Assembly (NCBI GenBank): GCA_003242115.1
Contig: QBMP01000032.1
Coordinates: 23,138 to 29,088, forward strand
Direction of reading: 5' to 3'
Origin: Phormidesmis priestleyi
Lineage (GTDB): Bacteria > Cyanobacteriota > Cyanobacteriia > Phormidesmidales > Phormidesmidaceae
DNA: 5,951 bases
A model generated the notes under the pieces. The model ran no database searches. It saw nothing but the letters and a program-made list of their open reading frames with translations, and was not told the origin of the DNA. This document shows positions 1 through 5,951 of this stretch, one piece after another. The position numbers and the translations under genes are program-made. Each line of letters opens with the position of its first letter. Position 1 is the first letter of the stretch.

Positions 1-887
1 CAGTAAACATCCAGTGTTCGCTGTAAGTCTTGCCGAGACTTCGCATAGGTGTTTGTTTTACGTCGAAAGGCTGCATTGCGCCGCCGTAGGGACGCATTGA
101 ACGCCTCTACATGATTGGCGTGAATTTCTGAGTCAACCACTTGGTGTTGGGTCTCAGGGTGCTCAGGAACAGGCGTTTGATACTTTTTTCGTCTTCGCCC
201 CGGCCGTTTTTTCGACCCTTTGTTCTTCAACTTTACACGGACGCCTTTGGGCAAGCGTTTCGCGGGTCGGCCCGGTCGGCCAGTGCGGAGCACGTCATGA
301 CAAATCTCAAACAACAGGTTGCCGTAGCGGCGCTCGCCATCGGTCAACAAGCTGAGGCTATCGGTTTGCTGAATCACCTCGGCCAAGCAGCTCAAGGCTC
401 GCTCGAATAACTGTTTGTCTTTGCGACCACAGTGTAATTCCCATAAGAAGCGGCTCCCTCGCTCCATCAGCACAATCGTCCAGCCTTCAGAAGCTGACGG
501 GGATACATTCTGATCGACTTTGGTGTAGAGTTCATCGCCTTCTATCTCCTGATGAATAAACTCATGCAACAGCGCATAGAGCATCAGGGTGGGCTTGAGA
601 TCGCCTAAGCGACGCTCCCAATCAATCACACTTTTCTTCGAAACCTTGAAGGTACGAGCCGTCGCATTCAGCCCCATCCCTTCACTTCTCGCCGTTAGCA
701 CCGTGATAATCCGACTCAGAGGGGTCGTCAGTCCAGCAATCGGGGTGGCGAAGGTCTCACTGTAGTAGATGTCACAGCGACGGCAATGATAAATTGTCCG
801 AGGGCCTTGGGTTTGGGTCGCATAGCGCGTATGGACACGAACCTCTTTGCTAGCGCAGCACGGACAAGGATAGGAAAATAGATCCAT
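1..887 (-). CDS. IS1-like DDE transposase, 3' end missing
   Basis: Cut-and-paste or copy-type DDE transposase that would move the surrounding insertion sequence. The frame is open for 295 codons from ATG 887 to the window edge with no stop. The N-terminus has a zinc ribbon (CPCC at residues 8-11, CRRC at 35-38), then a helix-turn-helix-like segment at about 57-94 (GLNATARTFKVSKKSVIDW). The likely catalytic triad is D118 (GDELYTKV), D183 (LLTDGERRYGN) and E261 (HANHVEAFN). A very basic stretch at about 205-235 lies between the second D and the E. The tail (LRRRNAAFRRKTNTYAKS) resembles that of cyanobacterial IS1-group transposases from memory of the family; IS1595-type is the alternative. No clear Shine-Dalgarno precedes the ATG, which is common for transposases. 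Only the extreme C-terminus should be missing. Confidence 0.85.
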   Translation of the reverse strand, partial: MDLFSYPCPCCASKEVRVHTRYATQTQGPRTIYHCRRCDIYYSETFATPIAGLTTPLSRIITVLTARSEGMGLNATARTFKVSKKSVIDWERRLGDLKPTLMLYALLHEFIHQEIEGDELYTKVDQNVSPSASEGWTIVLMERGSRFLWELHCGRKDKQLFERALSCLAEVIQQTDSLSLLTDGERRYGNLLFEICHDVLRTGRPGRPAKRLPKGVRVKLKNKGSKKRPGRRRKKYQTPVPEHPETQHQVVDSEIHANHVEAFNASLRRRNAAFRRKTNTYAKSRQDLQRTLDVY

Positions 888-919
888 AACACTACTTAGG
901 GGGCACACCTTTTTTCGCT

Positions 920-950
920 GTCTATTATCTCCTATCCTATGTATATAGAC
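920..950. repeat. Small inverted repeat between transposase and TPR gene
   Basis: GTCTAT (920-925) and ATAGAC (945-950) are inverted around 19 bases that include a CCTAT direct repeat (931-940). It lies after the TPR stop codon and inside the probable IS leader. There is no T tract, so I do not call it a terminator; it may be part of a transposase binding site. Confidence 0.3.
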
Positions 951-953
951 ACT

Positions 954-2495
954 TTATCCTGTCCCACTTGACGGAACCAGTGCCGTTTGAGGAGAGCTTG
1001 GATCTAATCTTAATGACTCATTTAGCGCCTGTAATGCCTCTCCTGATCGTCCCAGATGATCAAGCACAATTCCTTTACTAAGGTGAACTTGGGCAGAGTT
1101 TGGCTCTAATTTAACTGCCTGATGAAGTAATTCCAGTGCTGCTTCATAGCGTCCTAACTCATCGAGCAGAACTCCTTTTCGATAATATCCATAAGCGTTG
1201 TCTGGGTATAAAGCAAGAAGCGTATTGTAGGACTCCAACGCTTCTTCAATCCGTCCCAGACTATAGAGAGCATGAGCTCTACTAAAGTAAACCTCAAAAG
1301 TTGGATCGAGTCGCAATGCAGCTTCAAACGCTGCCAAGGCTTCTTCATGTCTTCCCAAGTTGCCGAGAGCTAACCCTTTACAATAAAAAGCCTTAGCAAA
1401 TTCCGGTGTAGACTGATTCAAAGCGTTAAAAACGTCTAACGCGGCTGCATATTGGCTAGAGTTGAGTAAATTTAATCCTTCTTCATATTGAGGGGCAAGC
1501 GATTCTTTATACCTTCCTAGTTTTGATAAAATCAACGCTTTCTGGCTATGAGGATGAACAGCATAGAAAGCATCAGGATTTAAATCTAGTGAATCCTGAA
1601 AAGATGCCAACGCTTTTTCTAGTTGTCCCTGTTCATAAAATATATCGCCTTTGAGTTGATGGAGTATCACTAGATCAGATAGGCTAGGATTAAGTCTTAT
1701 CGAAAAATCACACTGTTGTAAGGCTTCTGAGAATCTTTTCAGACAGTAAAGAGAAGCTGCTTTATTTTGATGAATTATAGGAGAAAAGGGGTATAGTTTT
1801 TGAGCTTTTTCAAAATTAGCTAAGGCTTCAGCGAATCTTCCTTCTCGGGTGAGTTCCACGCCCATGTGGTTATAGTTTTCAGCCTCCTCAGGATCGAGAA
1901 TTACTTGAATTTCTGTTTGGTTGATATTCTCTTTCGGTGGTGCCTGTACTCCTCCCCATACTAATGTAGGTGCTGGTGGTAACCAAACGTAACCTCGTAT
2001 CAAGGTCTCGAAATTTGAAGGTGATCCCACTTGCTGCCAAAGGCTTTCAGACAATAAAAATCTGACTTTAAGTACATAAACAAAGGTAGGTATCCTGAAC
2101 TGATTAGAAGCTCTTGAAGAAAATAGGCAATTGTAGGTTGCTGCATAGTCACGACTACTATCAGTCAGCAAGTAATTTAGGTCACCTCCCCCAATTTCCC
2201 CTGCAAAAGCATACCAAAAAGCAGGGGCTGACTTTAAATGCTCTTGCAAAAGGCTTTGGAGTTCCAAAATCTGAAAATGCCGATAGTTAGCTTCTTGCCT
2301 GTTGGCTGGAGTCCAGTCCATCGCATTCACAGAAAGGCTACACCACCAGTTCCCCTCAAAGTCTTGTTTAATCTCTATATGACATTGACACTCAGTATCA
2401 CCGTCTCTCAGAGTCCAGGAAACTACGTCAAAATGTTGAGACAAGAGTTCAGCTTGTTGTTTGTTTCCACATTCAGCTAGGAAGATAATTGTCAT
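954..2495 (-). CDS. TPR-repeat protein with unrecognised N-terminal domain, possibly truncated
   Basis: Predicted cytoplasmic protein of 513 residues; no signal peptide or membrane segment is apparent. Residues 1 to about 190 form a region I do not recognise, rich in aromatic residues (NWWCSLSVNAMDW near 49-61, APAFWYAFAGEIGGGDLNYLL near 90-110). Residues about 204-502 are tandem 34-residue TPR units with clear matches such as GVELTREGRFAEALANFEKA, GLALGNLGRHEEALAAFEAA and GVLLDELGRYEAALELLHQA; about eight units, one or two degenerate. TPRs form a superhelix that binds partner proteins, but the partner is unknown. I choose ATG 2495 over an in-frame TTG at 2501, because AAGGG lies six bases before the ATG but abuts the TTG. 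The C-terminus ends abruptly after the last TPR with VPSSGTG, which overlaps the probable end of the adjacent insertion sequence, so the native protein may have been longer. Confidence 0.85.
   Translation of the reverse strand: MTIIFLAECGNKQQAELLSQHFDVVSWTLRDGDTECQCHIEIKQDFEGNWWCSLSVNAMDWTPANRQEANYRHFQILELQSLLQEHLKSAPAFWYAFAGEIGGGDLNYLLTDSSRDYAATYNCLFSSRASNQFRIPTFVYVLKVRFLLSESLWQQVGSPSNFETLIRGYVWLPPAPTLVWGGVQAPPKENINQTEIQVILDPEEAENYNHMGVELTREGRFAEALANFEKAQKLYPFSPIIHQNKAASLYCLKRFSEALQQCDFSIRLNPSLSDLVILHQLKGDIFYEQGQLEKALASFQDSLDLNPDAFYAVHPHSQKALILSKLGRYKESLAPQYEEGLNLLNSSQYAAALDVFNALNQSTPEFAKAFYCKGLALGNLGRHEEALAAFEAALRLDPTFEVYFSRAHALYSLGRIEEALESYNTLLALYPDNAYGYYRKGVLLDELGRYEAALELLHQAVKLEPNSAQVHLSKGIVLDHLGRSGEALQALNESLRLDPSSPQTALVPSSGTG
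959..978 (-). repeat. Candidate outer terminal repeat of the insertion sequence
   Basis: Read on the minus strand this is GGTTCCGTCAAGTGGGACAG. It starts with GG, as many IS ends do, and sits 91 bases before the transposase start. It also forms the last codons (V-P-S-S-G-T-G) of the neighbouring TPR gene, whose repeat pattern stops just before it. This is inference only, since the other end of the element is outside the window. Confidence 0.35.
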
Positions 2496-2529
2496 TCTCA
2501 ACCCTTATTTAATCTGTGTTGTTACCCTA

Positions 2530-2535
2530 ACTATA
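2530..2535 (-). promoter_or_regulatory. Possible -10 element of the TPR gene
   Basis: TATAGT on the minus strand, directly downstream of the 34-bp palindrome and about 35 bases before the ATG at 2495. There is no consensus -35; with normal spacing it would fall in the centre of the palindrome, suggesting a regulator-dependent or regulator-blocked promoter. Judged by eye only. Confidence 0.3.
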
Positions 2536-2537
2536 CT

Positions 2538-2571
2538 ATGCACACATGTGCATATATGCACATGTGTGCAT
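2538..2571. repeat. Perfect loopless 34-bp palindrome, alternating pyrimidine-purine
   Basis: The left arm ATGCACACATGTGCATA (2538-2554) is the exact reverse complement of the right arm (2555-2571), with no spacer. Two copies of the smaller palindrome CACATGTG (2543-2550 and 2559-2566) are nested within it, centred 16 bp apart. From 2537 to 2572 every base alternates pyrimidine and purine, mostly CA/TG steps, so the tract could adopt Z-DNA or extrude a cruciform. It lies 43-76 bases upstream of the TPR gene start, where an operator would be expected. Function is inferred. Confidence 0.75.
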
Positions 2572-2659
2572 GAGAAAACAACCTTACCGAACTTATTGTT
2601 GTTTTGGCATAACTATATATTCAACGTCAAATTTTCTAATTGACACCCCAAATTTTAAT

Positions 2660-2767
2660 CTTATCCACCACTTTTGCGGTGTAACACCAATATTTACATA
2701 ACTTATCCACCACTCTTGCGGTGTAAGCCTGGGAAAACAGGGGTTATCCGACACTTTTAATGAGTAA
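2660..2767. repeat. Phased 25-bp direct repeats with DnaA-box-like core
   Basis: Copy 1 (2660-2684) and copy 2 (2702-2726) are 25 bases long and differ at one position. Each contains CTTATCCACCACT and then TTGCGGTGTAA. Copy 3 (2743-2767) keeps 18 of 25 bases, including TTATCC and ACACTTTT. A further degenerate copy at 2785-2809 keeps about 15 of 25, mainly the TGTAA end. The starts are 42, 41 and 42 bases apart, close to four helical turns. TTATCCACC differs by one base from the classical DnaA box TTATCCACA. Each of the first two copies can fold (CACCAC against GCGGTG, loop TTTT, one mismatch). The repeats could be protein-binding iterons, or relics of a mobile element. Confidence 0.7.
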
Positions 2768-2785
2768 GTATGGCTATTACGGTGC

Positions 2786-2899
2786 CTATATAGAAAATCT
2801 GTTGTGTAAGCACCCAAAAACATGAGTTAACACGGCACTCAGAAATGTCATCACATCAATCGCCCCACCTTCTTGATCGAGTACGGGAATCAATTCGGC
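2786..2899 (-). pseudogene. Possible gene remnant, about 37 codons
   Basis: Between an in-frame stop at 2900-2902 and the stop at 2786-2788 the minus strand reads AELIPVLDQEGGAIDVMTFL and continues for another 17 residues. The amino-acid mix looks protein-like, but there is no good start (only GTG at 2854 or ATG at 2851 inside it) and I do not recognise the family. It could be the degraded end of a lost gene or chance. Confidence 0.2.
2816..2841 (-). terminator. Weak terminator-like hairpin
   Basis: On the minus strand TGAGT and ACTCA form a 5-bp stem with a 9-base loop (2823-2841), followed after two bases by TTTTT (2820-2816). It could end transcripts from the zinc-ribbon gene, whose stop is about 200 bases upstream. 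The stem is short and AT-containing, so confidence is low. Confidence 0.3.
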
Positions 2900-3039
2900 T
2901 TAAGTATTTCAGCTCGTTAATAGAGAAGTCCTGTGTGTATTACGTTTTAGTTTTCATCCTATTTCAAGGCAAGCTACACCCGAAGGAGATGGGAGCCCGT
3001 GGAATTAGGGCTATGAATCCTTACCTGTTTAGGACTGCC

Positions 3040-3387
3040 TTAGCTATTGAGGCGCGATCGCAGCTCAATTTGACCAACCGGCTGAACAGTTTCAGTCTGT
3101 TCTTGGCGGTTGGATACCTGAATGATCAAAATAGTCAGTAGCATCGCTACAAGGACAAAGCTACCGCTGCCCCAAGGCTGATCGTCTGCGGGAGATTTAT
3201 CACCATTCTTTTTATCGTAAAACTTTTTAGAATCTTCAGTTTCTCGGTACTGAAAATTGCAGCTTACACAGTGGTGAAACGCAACCACATCACCTTTAGC
3301 GACAACATTGTCTGTGAGCTTGTGCACTCTACAGTTTTGACAGTAATCTTTGCTTTTAAGATCTTCGAGATATTTATCTACTAGCAT
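3040..3387 (-). CDS. Small zinc-ribbon protein with one membrane segment
   Basis: Predicted protein of 115 residues that I cannot assign to a named family. Residues 16-43 carry two CxxC pairs (CQNC at 16-19, CVSC at 40-43) spaced as in a zinc ribbon, with H38/H39 just before the second pair. A charged Lys/Asp-rich linker follows (about 50-70), then one hydrophobic segment at about 74-91 (SGSFVLVAMLLTILIIQV) and a polar 24-residue tail. This suggests a membrane-anchored zinc-binding domain, most likely with the ribbon in the cytoplasm. ATG 3387 is chosen because AGGAA lies about 9 bases upstream; an in-frame GTG at 3438 would add 17 residues but has no ribosome binding site. The gene stands alone, far from both neighbours. 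A metal-binding or protein-binding role is inference. Confidence 0.7.
   Translation of the reverse strand: MLVDKYLEDLKSKDYCQNCRVHKLTDNVVAKGDVVAFHHCVSCNFQYRETEDSKKFYDKKNGDKSPADDQPWGSGSFVLVAMLLTILIIQVSNRQEQTETVQPVGQIELRSRLNS
3054..3061. repeat. HIP1 octamer GCGATCGC
   Basis: Highly iterated palindrome typical of cyanobacterial genomes, here in the 3' end of the zinc-ribbon gene. It supports a cyanobacterial origin for this region. Confidence 0.85.
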
Positions 3388-3488
3388 GGTTTTGAGTTCC
3401 TGCGAAAAAACACAAACTGGCCAAGTCCGTAAGCTCACTTAAGTATTGACGCTTCCAAACTAGCAATCTGGTTATGATTTGGCATCAG

Positions 3489-3514
3489 CATAGAAGCATC
3501 TTCATAGAAGTATC
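3489..3514. repeat. Short direct repeat CATAGAAG(C/T)ATC
   Basis: Two 12-base copies (3489-3500 and 3503-3514) that differ at one base, flanked by GCATCAG words at 3482-3488 and 3515-3521. It lies upstream of the zinc-ribbon gene. Probably slippage-generated low-complexity DNA. Confidence 0.4.
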
Positions 3515-3557
3515 AGCATCAGCCCGCAAAATTACGCACAAACTCGACGTTTTCCTA

Positions 3558-3710
3558 TTACTTATTAGCAGGTGATCGATGAGAGGTTTCGAGCCACGAC
3601 CTAATTTGTTCAGTGGTGGTGGCTTGATAGGTTAACGCTACAGTCTGATTGTCAAATAGATACAGCAAAGCGCACTGAACAGAGCCGTTCAGTGCGCTTA
3701 AATGAGGAGT
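3558..3710 (-). pseudogene. Possible gene remnant or leaderless small ORF downstream of atpC
   Basis: The minus strand is open for 50 codons between a stop at 3711-3713 and the stop at 3558-3560. The last 35 residues (LYLFDNQTVALTYQATTTEQ, then IRSWLETSHRSPANK) look like real protein, with alternating strand-like and amphipathic helix-like stretches. There is no ATG or GTG at its beginning; the first usable start is TTG 3668, with no ribosome binding site. The perfect hairpin at 3668-3699 lies in the upstream part of the frame, which argues against translation through it. I do not recognise the family. It may be the 3' relic of a gene that once followed atpC. Confidence 0.3.
3668..3699 (-). 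terminator. Strong hairpin after atpC, probable operon terminator
   Basis: A 13-bp perfect stem, AAGCGCACTGAAC against GTTCAGTGCGCTT, closes a 6-base loop. It begins about 70 bases downstream of the atpC stop. On the minus strand the stem is followed by TGCTGTATCTATTTG, a weak T-rich stretch rather than a proper U tract. It may therefore terminate inefficiently or act as a 3' stabilising structure for the atpB-atpC mRNA. Confidence 0.55.
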
Positions 3711-3729
3711 TCAACAGTAGTAGTTGAAC
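3709..3729. repeat. Second hairpin after atpC
   Basis: GTTCAAC (3709-3715) and GTTGAAC (3723-3729) form a perfect 7-bp stem with a 7-base loop. It sits between the atpC stop and the larger hairpin, 9 bases from the latter. There is no T tract, so it probably contributes to 3' processing or stability. Confidence 0.5.
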
Positions 3730-3769
3730 AAATAAAACCCAACTAAATTAAGAGGCTTTAGTCAGAACG

Positions 3770-4186
3770 CTAGGCGTTTCCACCTGCGGCCTGCAAACGA
3801 GCCCGCGCTTTTTTCAGCGCATTTCCGGCCTGCATCACCGCTTTGCGATCGCCGCGCGCCGCGCTTTCTGACTGAGCTTTAGCAGCCTCATAAGCGGTTT
3901 TCGCCTCGGTGAGATCAATGCGATCGCCGCGCTCTGCGCCATTGACCAAAATCGTCACTTCATCTTCTTCGACTTCAGCAAAGCCGCCCATGAGTGCAAT
4001 AGCTGTCCACTCTTTGCCGCCACCCACTGCCCTTACCCGCAGCACACCCGTATCCAAAGCGGTCAATAGCGGCGCGTGACCGCTCAAAATGCCCAATTGG
4101 CCGGTCGTACTGGGCAAAATCACCTCGTCGGCTTCATCATCCCAAACTGTTTTATCAGGCGCAACCACGCGCACAACTAAAGACAT
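3770..4186 (-). CDS. atpC: ATP synthase epsilon subunit
   Basis: Epsilon subunit of F1, part of the rotating central stalk with gamma, which couples rotation to catalysis and inhibits wasteful ATP hydrolysis. The 138 residues are the normal length. Residues 1-84 form the N-terminal beta-sandwich, with the family signature [20 protein letters not shown] at 24-43 and MGGFAEV at 66-72. Residues about 92-133 form the C-terminal helical hairpin ([14 protein letters not shown], then [17 protein letters not shown]). The gene follows atpB after 108 bases on the same strand, the standard cyanobacterial pair. No clear Shine-Dalgarno precedes ATG 4186, while a UUCG hairpin lies just upstream, so translation may depend on mRNA structure. 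In plastid and some cyanobacterial literature this gene is called atpE. Identity is certain. Confidence 0.98.
   Translation of the reverse strand: MSLVVRVVAPDKTVWDDEADEVILPSTTGQLGILSGHAPLLTALDTGVLRVRAVGGGKEWTAIALMGGFAEVEEDEVTILVNGAERGDRIDLTEAKTAYEAAKAQSESAARGDRKAVMQAGNALKKARARLQAAGGNA
3845..3852. repeat. HIP1 octamer GCGATCGC
   Basis: Cyanobacterial HIP1 site inside atpC, within the codons for residues 111-114 (RGDR). Confidence 0.85.
3920..3927. repeat. HIP1 octamer GCGATCGC
   Basis: Second HIP1 site in atpC, 75 bases from the first and therefore in the same frame, within the codons for RGDR at residues 86-89. The two sites share 13 identical bases (GCGATCGCCGCGC). Confidence 0.85.
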
Positions 4187-4209
4187 AGCGTTTCAAAAAT
4201 TAGGGTACA

Positions 4210-4225
4210 CCCCTCCGAAGAGGGG
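4210..4225 (-). promoter_or_regulatory. UUCG-tetraloop hairpin before atpC
   Basis: In the minus-strand transcript CCCCUC-UUCG-GAGGGG forms a perfect 6-bp GC-rich stem with a UUCG loop closed by C-G, one of the most stable small RNA hairpins known. It ends 23 bases before the atpC ATG; UGUACCCUAAUUUUUGAAACGCU lies between in three short pieces. The short UUUUU starts about 9 bases after the stem, too far for a classic terminator. It could be a barrier to 3' exonucleases, a processing site or an attenuator setting the beta to epsilon ratio. Confidence 0.65.
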
Positions 4226-4258
4226 ATTTACGGTCAGCAAAGGCAACTTTGATTAGCT

Positions 4259-4293
4259 GGCTTTAGTCAACCGGCTTTAGTCAACCGGCTTTA
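4259..4293. repeat. 14-bp tandem repeat after atpB stop
   Basis: GGCTTTAGTCAACC occurs twice head to tail (4259-4272, 4273-4286), followed by the first seven bases of a third copy (4287-4293) that abuts the atpB stop codon. Probably generated by replication slippage. Each unit contains TGACTAA on the transcribed strand, so it adds stop codons in more than one frame. Confidence 0.75.
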
Positions 4294-4294
4294 A

Positions 4295-5951
<1,657 letters not shown>

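Larger units (their letters stand above)
1..978 (-). mobile_element. Insertion sequence, IS1-like, cut by the left window edge
   Basis: The element consists of one transposase gene and a short leader. Its far end, beyond the transposase C-terminus, is outside the window. The near end is not proven: on the minus strand a sequence beginning GGTTCCGTCAAGTGGGACAG (978 down to 959) has the GG start and length expected of a terminal inverted repeat, and it would leave a 91-base leader before the transposase ATG at 887. The boundary could instead lie anywhere between about 890 and 978, because the matching end is not visible and no target duplication can be tested. The transposase frame is uninterrupted, so the copy may be active or recent. 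Confidence 0.65.
2502..3039. other. Gene-poor AT-rich region between TPR and zinc-ribbon genes
   Basis: This stretch of 538 bases contains no convincing complete gene. It holds the palindrome at 2538-2571, the direct repeats at 2660-2767 with a weak fourth copy at 2785-2809, a weak terminator-like hairpin at 2816-2841, and a possible gene remnant at 2786-2899. I see nothing recognisable between about 2905 and 3039. An open frame on the plus strand from 2845 runs into the zinc-ribbon gene and has no protein-like features. Confidence 0.6.
3388..3769. other. Intergenic region between atpC and the zinc-ribbon gene
   Basis: This stretch of 382 bases holds no complete gene. From the atpC side it contains a 7-bp hairpin (3709-3729), a 13-bp hairpin (3668-3699), a possible coding remnant (3558-3710) and a short direct repeat (3489-3514). 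The zinc-ribbon gene's promoter should lie in the last 100 or so bases, but I find no convincing -10/-35 pair. Confidence 0.55.

Noticed and set aside
141..410. Open frame on the plus strand, 89 codons
   Set aside because: It lies antisense to the transposase, which has clear zinc-ribbon and DDE motifs in its own frame.
1154..1348. Open frame on the minus strand inside the TPR gene
   Set aside because: It is another frame of the TPR repeats and has no ribosome binding site or domain.
2496..2501. TTG start for the TPR gene
   Set aside because: The ribosome binding site AAGGG would touch the start codon, while it is correctly spaced for the ATG at 2495.
2238..2643. Two plus-strand open frames over the TPR start and the palindrome
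   Set aside because: One is antisense to the TPR N-terminus; the other reads through the palindrome and has biased, low-complexity composition.
2660..2809. CRISPR array
   Set aside because: The repeats degrade quickly along the series, the 16-17-base spacers are far too short, and no cas gene is nearby.
2593..2823. Minus-strand frame with repeated TPQ(E/K)WWI words
   Set aside because: The repeated peptide is only the translation of the 25-bp DNA repeats, and there is no convincing ribosome binding site.
2845..3141. Plus-strand open frame, 98 codons
   Set aside because: It overlaps the zinc-ribbon gene antisense and shows no domain, though a short leucine-rich protein cannot be fully excluded.

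Overview
The window looks like chromosomal DNA of a cyanobacterium. The evidence is an atpB-atpC (beta-epsilon) ATP synthase pair standing apart from the other atp genes, which is the usual cyanobacterial and plastid arrangement, a beta subunit of cyanobacterial type, and three copies of the cyanobacterial HIP1 octamer GCGATCGC. I cannot name the species. All recognisable genes lie on the minus strand, so they read from right to left.

Right part (about 3668-5951): a leader of at least 199 bases, then atpB (start 5752), a 108-base spacer with a very stable UUCG-tetraloop hairpin and a 14-bp tandem repeat, then atpC (start 4186). Downstream of atpC are two perfect hairpins, the larger being the likely end of the transcript. 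Together the two genes give a catalytic and a regulatory subunit of the F1 sector of the thylakoid/plasma-membrane ATP synthase.

Middle part (about 2502-3769): gene-poor DNA around one small gene (3040-3387) for a four-cysteine zinc-ribbon protein with one membrane segment. Two short open stretches (2786-2899 and 3558-3710) read like coding sequence but lack convincing starts and may be gene remnants. The AT-rich part holds the most unusual non-coding structure in the window: a loopless perfect 34-bp palindrome inside a 36-bp strictly alternating pyrimidine-purine tract, and a series of 25-bp direct repeats with a 41-42-bp period carrying a DnaA-box-like TTATCCACC core.

Left part (1-2495): a TPR-repeat protein gene (513 residues) with an N-terminal region of about 190 residues that I do not recognise, followed by an insertion sequence with an intact but edge-cut IS1-like transposase. 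The probable outer end of the insertion sequence falls inside the last codons of the TPR gene, so the TPR protein may be truncated with an IS-encoded tail.

I found no tRNA, rRNA, CRISPR array or defence locus. The best candidates for something undescribed are the palindrome and phased repeats in front of the TPR gene, and the N-terminal domain of the TPR protein.
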